The position numbers were made by a program, and so were the translations under genes. This document shows positions 58,995-64,000 of a stretch of 64,000 nucleotides of DNA, piece by piece. This DNA is from Ottowia thiooxydans DSM 14619. Its GTDB lineage: Bacteria > Pseudomonadota > Gammaproteobacteria > Burkholderiales > Burkholderiaceae_C. The stretch spans positions 434,001 through 498,000 of the forward strand of contig NZ_KE383943.1 in the NCBI RefSeq assembly GCF_000422885.1. Direction: 5' to 3'. The notes beneath the pieces were generated by a model. It was not told where the DNA came from and searched no databases. It worked only from the letters and a program-made list of their open reading frames with translations. The first letter of the stretch is position 1. Each line of letters opens with the position of its first letter.

Positions 58995-60446
58995 GTGCCT
59001 GCTCACGATTTAGTCATTAGCCCTAACCGTCCCTCGCTGCCTGCGGCGGTCATCGCAGGCACAGTGGCGCTCGTCGAATTGACTGGGCCGCTGGAAGATC
59101 AGGCTGAGCTAAGGCGGGCGCACCGTACTCAGAAGACACGCTCCGCCCAATTTATGGAACGTGCATGGCTTCTGGGGGAGCGTTTAGGCTTGCCAGAAGA
59201 TTTGGCGCGCTGGCGCCACGCTGGCCTGATCGTCGTGTTGGTACTGGCGATGCTGGTCGCCCTGTCGGCTTTGGGTATGGCCCGAGCCGTGGTGGGAGAG
59301 GCGCGCAGTATCAATGCCATCGCCGCCCTGGTAACTCTTCTTGGGGTGCATTTTTTTACGCTTGGCCTGTGGCTGCTTGGCGTGGTTTGGCCTGGCGCTC
59401 TGGCCGGGCTGTCACTGGGTCGGCTGGCCTTGTGGCTTAGCGTGCGCCTGCCCTTGGAGCGCGGCTCGCACTCTCTTACGGTTTTACGCGCCACCAATCG
59501 GTTGCTGCAAGAAAAACGGCTCTTGCCTTGGGCCTTCGGCGTGATTAGCCACACCATCTGGGCGCTGGCATTCGTGCTGATCCTGGTCGTGCTTGCCTTC
59601 GGATTCTCTTTCCATGCCTACCAGTTGAGCTGGGAGACCACCATTCTCAGCAGCGAATTCTTCCAACGTTTTGTCCACGCCTCGGGATGGTTGCCTTCGC
59701 TGCTAGGCTTTCCCGTACCAGACCCGGCCGCCGTCCAGCGTGCGGGCGTCGATGGTTTGGGCACGTTGGCAGGAGCAGGCGCCAACGCTCAGCGCGAGTG
59801 GGCGTGGTGGCTCATGGGTTGCGTGTTGACCTACGGTTTGCTCCCGCGCATATTTTTTTCTGTGCTTAGCTATATGCGCTGGCGTGTCGGTGTTGCGCGT
59901 ATGGGCAAGTTGGACACTGCAGATCCTTACGTGCGAGGCGTATTTGCTCGCCTGGATGCGCTCGATCCTCCGCTGGTCACAGATGCTGAGCAGCGACCGT
60001 CCGATGCGGCTTTATCTCCCTCGTCATATGGCCCAGCCATACCCGGCACATTGGCCGTAATCGGTTTTGAGCTGCCACCAGAAGTAGTGTGGCCGCTCCA
60101 GAGGTTGCCTGGTGAAATCGAGGGAAAACCTGTGCTGGAGCAGCGCATAGCTGGCTCTGCGGCTGAGCGAGAGGCCACAAGCCATGCGCTGGCGCTGGCA
60201 AGGCCCTGGACATTGCTTCTGGTTTGCCATGGAGCCTCCAGCCCCGATCGCGGCACCGCTCGTTTCCTGCGGGAAACCATGCCGCTCGCGGGGCAGAGCC
60301 GTTTGCTTCTTGTCGCAGGTGAAGAGGGCGCCTCTACCGCGGCGAGCGCCGAGGGGATTCGCAGATGGTCCGACTGGCTGAAAGCCGAGCGCCTGGATGC
60401 CATAGAGTTGGTGGGAATTTCTGAGCCTGACCAAGAAAATGTCTGA
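58995..60446 (+). CDS. DUF2868 membrane protein
   Basis: A 483-residue protein starting with GTG 36 bases after ppa. About four hydrophobic segments lie between residues 75 and 285 (HAGLIVVLVLAMLVALSALG, LLGVHFFTLGLWLLGVVWP, AFVLILVVLAFGFSFHAY, WWLMGCVLTYGLLPRIFF). A soluble C-terminal part follows (WTLLLVCHGASSPDRGTARF), resembling a nucleotide-binding fold. The family is uncharacterised and nearly always paired with DUF3482 GTPase-like proteins, as here with an 8-base overlap. Confidence 0.85.
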   Translation: MPAHDLVISPNRPSLPAAVIAGTVALVELTGPLEDQAELRRAHRTQKTRSAQFMERAWLLGERLGLPEDLARWRHAGLIVVLVLAMLVALSALGMARAVVGEARSINAIAALVTLLGVHFFTLGLWLLGVVWPGALAGLSLGRLALWLSVRLPLERGSHSLTVLRATNRLLQEKRLLPWAFGVISHTIWALAFVLILVVLAFGFSFHAYQLSWETTILSSEFFQRFVHASGWLPSLLGFPVPDPAAVQRAGVDGLGTLAGAGANAQREWAWWLMGCVLTYGLLPRIFFSVLSYMRWRVGVARMGKLDTADPYVRGVFARLDALDPPLVTDAEQRPSDAALSPSSYGPAIPGTLAVIGFELPPEVVWPLQRLPGEIEGKPVLEQRIAGSAAEREATSHALALARPWTLLLVCHGASSPDRGTARFLRETMPLAGQSRLLLVAGEEGASTAASAEGIRRWSDWLKAERLDAIELVGISEPDQENV

Positions 60447-61878
60447 ACCGATCCGTATCGCCGTCGTCGGCCACACCAACGCTGGCAAAACGTCGCTGTT
60501 GCGCACGCTGACCCGACAGGTTGATTTTGGCGAGGTGTCGGACCGGCCAGGTACCACCCGGCATGCCGAAGCCATAGATCTCAAGGTAGAAGGTGTTCCA
60601 GCGGTGCGATTCACTGACACGCCCGGCCTGGAAGATTCGATTGCCCTCCAGGAGTATTTGAATCGCTTGCCGGGCGAATCACGCCCTGAGCGTGTGAGAG
60701 CCTTTTTGCAAGGCCCGGAATCTCGAGAGGCATTCGAGCAGGAAGCCAAAGTACTGCGCGCCTTGCTGGAGCACTCCGATGCCGCCATGCTGGTGATCGA
60801 TACGCGCGAACCGGTATTGCCAAAGTACCGTGCCGAGATCGAAATACTGACTTGGTGCGCCAAACCCGTGATGCCGGTGCTGAACTTCGTGCGAGCCCCC
60901 AATAGCCGCCGCGATCAATGGCGCCAGGTGCTTCTGGAGAGCAATCTACACGCGCAAGCCGAGTTTGACGCGGTGGCCCCTTTCGTGGGCGCGGAGCGGC
61001 AGCTATATGGAGATCTGGGCACGCTATTGCAGGCCAAACGCCAGCAACTGGGCGAGATTGTGGACTATCTGGCGCGGGAGTCTGCTGATCGCCGGCGGGC
61101 AGCCTGTCGCGTCGCGGCGAGCGGCTTGGTCGACGTGGCGGCGCTGAGAAGACAGATCAGCGCTGAGGATTTTGCGATCGAGCTCAGGCGTACTGAATTT
61201 GTGCGGGCCTTGCATGAAGACGTGGGGGCTCACGCTCGCCGAACAGTGGATGAGTTGCTGCAGGTGTTCGCCTTTCGCAGGGGGGATGCAGAAGTTGCGC
61301 GCCTGCCTCAAATCGCGGCGCGTTGGGAAGATGATCTCTTCAACACCGAGACCTTGCGCGAAGCAGGCAAGAAATTGGGCCTGGGCGCCATGATTGGCGC
61401 TGGCTTTGGCGCAGTGGCTGACGTAGCCATGGCTGGTTTGTCCCTGGGCGCGGCCACCACGCTCGGAGCCACCATAGGGGGCGCACTGAGCGGTGGCTGG
61501 AAGCCCCTGTGGCGCAAGCTGGAAAACCGCCTGAATGGTGTGCAGGAACTTACGGTGGAAGATGCCGTGCTGCTGCTGATGGGCGATCATTTGCTGCACC
61601 TCATCGGTGCACTGGAGCACCGCGGCCACGCAGCCATGGACAAGCTGCGGCTGTCCTCAGGGCCGCGAGACGGCGTGGGTGACGGGTTGCGTGAACTGGT
61701 GGAGGCCTTGCAGCCAGCGCGTGGCCATCCGGAGTGGGAGCGCGGCGCCAAAGGCAGGCGTGGAACCGACAACGACCGCCAGGAAACCCTGGAAGACGCA
61801 GCCCGTTACCTTGAAATGCTCATATCAAAGTACCCGTTACAGGAAAAATTACCGGATTTGCGGTCCGGGCCTATTTGA
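60439..61878 (+). CDS. DUF3482 GTPase-like protein
   Basis: A 479-residue protein with an Era/TrmE-like GTPase domain in the first 170 residues: G1 VVGHTNAGKTSLLRTLTRQV, G2 region DRPGTTRHAE, G3 FTDTPGLEDS, and a G4-like VLNFVRAPNS where the usual NKxD is not evident. A helical C-terminal DUF3482 domain has a glycine-rich membrane-inserting stretch (GLGAMIGAGFGAVADVAMAG). Its frame starts inside the end of the DUF2868 gene; the two products likely act as a complex at the membrane. Confidence 0.87.
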   Translation: MSEPIRIAVVGHTNAGKTSLLRTLTRQVDFGEVSDRPGTTRHAEAIDLKVEGVPAVRFTDTPGLEDSIALQEYLNRLPGESRPERVRAFLQGPESREAFEQEAKVLRALLEHSDAAMLVIDTREPVLPKYRAEIEILTWCAKPVMPVLNFVRAPNSRRDQWRQVLLESNLHAQAEFDAVAPFVGAERQLYGDLGTLLQAKRQQLGEIVDYLARESADRRRAACRVAASGLVDVAALRRQISAEDFAIELRRTEFVRALHEDVGAHARRTVDELLQVFAFRRGDAEVARLPQIAARWEDDLFNTETLREAGKKLGLGAMIGAGFGAVADVAMAGLSLGAATTLGATIGGALSGGWKPLWRKLENRLNGVQELTVEDAVLLLMGDHLLHLIGALEHRGHAAMDKLRLSSGPRDGVGDGLRELVEALQPARGHPEWERGAKGRRGTDNDRQETLEDAARYLEMLISKYPLQEKLPDLRSGPI

Positions 61879-61890
61879 AAAGCTCTCTGC

Positions 61891-62229
61891 ATGGCGTACA
61901 ACGACGCCATGAAGAAAGAAGCCGTCATACTTATTGCAGCTGGCCTGTTCAGCGCGGGGTCGTGGGCTTCGTGCTACAAGGTCCTGGGCCCAAAGGGCGA
62001 GGTGCTCTCGGAGTCCACCAATCCGCCAGTCAATATGGCGTACCCGCTCCATCTGAGCGTGCCGGAGCGGTTCGGGCCAGGTGCAGTGCTGGTGTTTGGT
62101 ATCGCCGACGGCAATTGCGGCGCGCGAATAGACCCAAGCCAAGAATTGCACCCCGTTAAGATGGAGTTTCCTGCCGAGTCGAGCGCCGGGCAACAGGGCA
62201 AGAAAGCGCCTCGACGAGACCGTCATTAG
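61891..62229 (+). CDS. Small secreted protein of unknown function
   Basis: A 112-residue protein; a start six codons later (61909, MKKEAVILIAAGLFSAG) would give a tidy signal peptide cleaved after SWA. The mature part begins SCYKVLGPKGEVLSESTNPP and has a second cysteine in ADGNCGARID, so one disulfide is possible; the tail is basic. I do not recognise a characterised family. It follows the DUF3482 gene by 12 bases. Confidence 0.65.
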   Translation: MAYNDAMKKEAVILIAAGLFSAGSWASCYKVLGPKGEVLSESTNPPVNMAYPLHLSVPERFGPGAVLVFGIADGNCGARIDPSQELHPVKMEFPAESSAGQQGKKAPRRDRH

Positions 62230-62291
62230 GTCTTTTCAGTGCGCTACAGGCTATCGCCAGCCAATGACCTGAGCTACCGGATCGGTACGTT

Positions 62292-63458
62292 TCAGAGCTT
62301 GATACGAGCTACGCTTTCCTTGGCACCCTTCGGGTCCTTTTCTCCATTCTTGATGGTCACATACAGCACGTTGCGTCGGGCATCAAGTGCCAGACTGTTG
62401 GGGTGTGTGGGGACGGGAATAGTTTGCAGCAAGGCATGGCTACGGCTGTTGAACACGCTCAAGGTACCGGCAACCCGGTTGGTGACATAAAGGCGGTCAC
62501 GTGGTTCATCAAGCAGTAGCGCTACCGGGCCTGCGCCGGTAGGCATGCTGGCGAGTAACTTTCCATTGGCTGGATCCAACACCACGACCCTATTGCCCTT
62601 GCTGCGCTGGCTGTAGTTTTCCAGCTTGCCCAGCTTGGTGCGCATGCCATCGATGTTCTCAAGACCCTGGTCGGTCGCCAGGACACGGCGCGCACCCTGG
62701 TCAAACTCCAGGTTCAGTAACTGATCACCGCCAGCCTCAGCCTTGGTCACAGCTAGCGTGGAGGTATCTACAGTGAAAAACTGGCCCTGCAGGTTGGATA
62801 CGAATAGCTTGCCGGCTTTCGCATCCAGCGTCACTCCTGTGGCCACGAAACCAAAGCCGGGCAACACCTTCTCTGTCTTGAGGGTACGCGTGTCGACTAT
62901 ATACAGCGCACTTTCCTGGAACCACAACCCCGGTGCGTAAAGACGGTGATTGGCCGAATCAACCGCCATCTCGCGGAAGGAGTGGGGGTAGCGCTCCGCC
63001 TCTTTTCCATCCGGCCCCGGAGCCTTGATCTTCTCCGCCAGTTGCACGATGCCGATGACTTTGTTGGTTGTGGTGTCCACCACCGTGATGGAGGCGTCGT
63101 TGGTATTGCCTATGTACAGGCGATTGGCCGCATCGTCTAGCTTCAAGCCATAGCCTTTGCGATCCAGAAGTATCTCGGCTTGCACAGCCAGGCTTTCCGG
63201 ATGCAGTCGTTGGATCTTGGCTGGAGCTGCGTCTTCGCCGCGTCCACCGGCGGAGGCGACAAATACAGCATCTTGCTTGGTGCTGTAGGCGATTTCGTAG
63301 AGACCTTCCGCGGGTGCTTGTCTCGTCACGGAAGCTGCCGCGATTTGGGCCGCGCCCGCGGCGTTCACCGTACCAGGTGCCGCAGCTTGTTGGGCGCAAC
63401 CGGCGAGTGCGGCGGCCAATGCCAGGGGAAGCAATGAAGTGATCTTGAAGGGATTCAT
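62292..63458 (-). CDS. YncE-like beta-propeller lipoprotein
   Basis: A 388-residue lipoprotein: signal peptide with lipobox LAGC at cysteine 21 (LALAAALAGCAQQAAAPG). The body has repeated propeller blades: RLYIGNTNDASITVVDTTTN, HRLYAPGLWFQESALYIVD, RDRLYVTNRVAGTLSVFNSR, RRNVLYVTIKNGEKD. YncE-type proteins are periplasmic, of uncertain role and often iron-regulated. It lies downstream of the DUF3325 and PepSY genes on the same strand, in line with an iron-uptake accessory function. Confidence 0.87.
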   Translation of the reverse strand: MNPFKITSLLPLALAAALAGCAQQAAAPGTVNAAGAAQIAAASVTRQAPAEGLYEIAYSTKQDAVFVASAGGRGEDAAPAKIQRLHPESLAVQAEILLDRKGYGLKLDDAANRLYIGNTNDASITVVDTTTNKVIGIVQLAEKIKAPGPDGKEAERYPHSFREMAVDSANHRLYAPGLWFQESALYIVDTRTLKTEKVLPGFGFVATGVTLDAKAGKLFVSNLQGQFFTVDTSTLAVTKAEAGGDQLLNLEFDQGARRVLATDQGLENIDGMRTKLGKLENYSQRSKGNRVVVLDPANGKLLASMPTGAGPVALLLDEPRDRLYVTNRVAGTLSVFNSRSHALLQTIPVPTHPNSLALDARRNVLYVTIKNGEKDPKGAKESVARIKL

Positions 63459-63560
63459 TTTGGTCCTGATTCAAAGGTTGGAAAATGGTGAAAATTAGGC
63501 GTCATGCCGCGAAAGAGGTGGCCGATGGGGCAAGCAATGGCATGGGCACTCTGCTTGATC

Positions 63561-63842
63561 TCATCGCGCCCGGCGCCGGTTGCGCAGAAGAAGGATGATG
63601 AACACGGCTGCTGCGGCTGCGCTGGTGTGACCGCTGTAGGCCACTAACCCCAAGGCCCAGCCCATCGTTGCCACCGCAGCCCAGAGCGCCGCAACTAGAA
63701 GTGCCCACCCCACGATGCGGAGATTGCGAGTGATTGCAGCTGGCAAAGCATGCCCCAGCACATCGTCCTGCGCCCGGTCTGTAGCCATTGCCAATGCCGC
63801 AAAAGCTGGCAGGCACAGCATGAATATGAGCAGGTGGGTCAT
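63561..63842 (-). CDS. DUF3325 small membrane protein
   Basis: A 93-residue protein with three hydrophobic segments and the DUF3325 features: signal-like MTHLLIFMLCLPAFAALAMA, LGHALPAAITRNLRIVGWAL and WALGLVAYSGHTSAAAAAVF. DUF3325 genes accompany PepSY and TonB-receptor genes for siderophore uptake. Its start overlaps the stop of the preceding PepSY-type gene (ATGA). Confidence 0.8.
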   Translation of the reverse strand: MTHLLIFMLCLPAFAALAMATDRAQDDVLGHALPAAITRNLRIVGWALLVAALWAAVATMGWALGLVAYSGHTSAAAAAVFIILLLRNRRRAR

Positions 63843-64000
63843 GCAGCCTCTCCTACCAACACGGTACTTTTACGAACTGGCTTGGTCTTGGGTTTGTGCC
63901 TTGCGGTGCGCACAGCGAGCACCGCATGCACGGCGGCCAGTGCCAGCAGAGTCATCTCCAATCCGGCGAATACCCAATCGCCCTCGGCTACGCTTCGCCA
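63839..64000 (-). CDS. PepSY-associated membrane protein, C-terminal end (gene continues beyond window)
   Basis: The last 53 codons of a minus-strand gene entering from the right edge. They include AEGDWVFAGLEMTLLALAAV, one membrane helix, then a basic cytoplasmic tail (RTARHKPKTKPVRKS) and stop overlapping the DUF3325 start. The gene order and the helix resemble the end of PepSY-domain iron-uptake proteins, but the diagnostic part is outside the window. Confidence 0.6.
   Translation of the reverse strand, partial: WRSVAEGDWVFAGLEMTLLALAAVHAVLAVRTARHKPKTKPVRKSTVLVGEAA

Noticed and set aside
1-64000. Search for tRNA, rRNA, CRISPR arrays, integrases, transposases and prophage genes.
   Set aside because: None was recognised by reading; a tRNA or CRISPR scanner could still find a weak candidate.

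Overview
The window looks like chromosomal DNA of a Gram-negative betaproteobacterium of the order Burkholderiales, probably Alcaligenaceae or Comamonadaceae-like. This is inferred from six stand-alone Bug/TctC-type periplasmic binding proteins, a PagL-type lipid A deacylase, a DUF2868/DUF3482 gene pair and a PepSY-DUF3325 pair, together with a generally high G+C content. No rRNA, tRNA, CRISPR array or recognisable insertion sequence was seen.

Left part (1-14.9 kb): accessory catabolic modules under local regulators. A minus-strand Bug/hydrolase/GntR operon (1.9-4.6 kb) is followed by a LysR gene coupled to a signal-less solute-binding protein (5.0-6.6 kb). Divergent from it runs a seven-gene plus-strand operon (6.7-14.9 kb): two class III CoA-transferases, two Bug proteins, a crotonase-fold enzyme, an AtuA-family protein and a quinone-oxidoreductase-like enzyme. 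It probably activates and degrades an imported carboxylic acid as CoA thioester.

14.6-18.1 kb holds a duplicated and broken gene junction. The converging 3' ends of the quinone oxidoreductase and of a FAD-dependent amine/amino-acid oxidoreductase occur twice as diverged copies, with a low-G+C GT61-family glycosyltransferase gene between them.

17-29 kb looks like an amino-acid module: FAD oxidoreductase, GltI-like binding protein, prolidase-type amidohydrolase, Bug proteins, ProC, a pyrroline/piperideine-2-carboxylate reductase-like enzyme, a DHDPS-family lyase and two FCD-type GntR regulators. A palindrome TTGGATCCAA or near versions of it sits in three of its intergenic promoter regions. 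Proline or hydroxyproline catabolism is the best guess.

29-33 kb encodes a nitronate monooxygenase-like flavoprotein overlapping a class II (B12) ribonucleotide reductase. At 33.0-34.8 kb is the most unusual gene of the window: a 593-residue LysR regulator fused in one frame to a complete, signal-less TctC/Bug domain. Divergent from it run a PanE-like reductase, a two-subunit class I fumarase/tartrate dehydratase and a RidA protein. After these come a LIV-type ABC transporter and a complete class I P450 system (CYP199A-like P450, [2Fe-2S] ferredoxin, ferredoxin reductase) with a MarR regulator. This looks like uptake and oxidation of an aromatic (methoxy) acid.

Right part (46-64 kb): mostly housekeeping or conserved genes. 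These are NnrS with an FNR-type box, a nitroreductase, QueC, PagL, an SbmA/YddA-like ABC exporter, an MgtC/DUF4010 membrane protein, an acetyltransferase, a MoxR ATPase and a cytochrome c4. They continue with a membrane pyrophosphatase carrying a C-terminal OmpA domain, divergent from soluble pyrophosphatase, then DUF2868 and DUF3482 proteins, a YncE-like lipoprotein, and DUF3325 and PepSY proteins running off the edge. The recurring theme of the accessory half is solute-binding proteins: six exported Bug proteins without any TctA/TctB partner here, and two binding-protein domains apparently recruited into the cytoplasm beside or inside LysR regulators.
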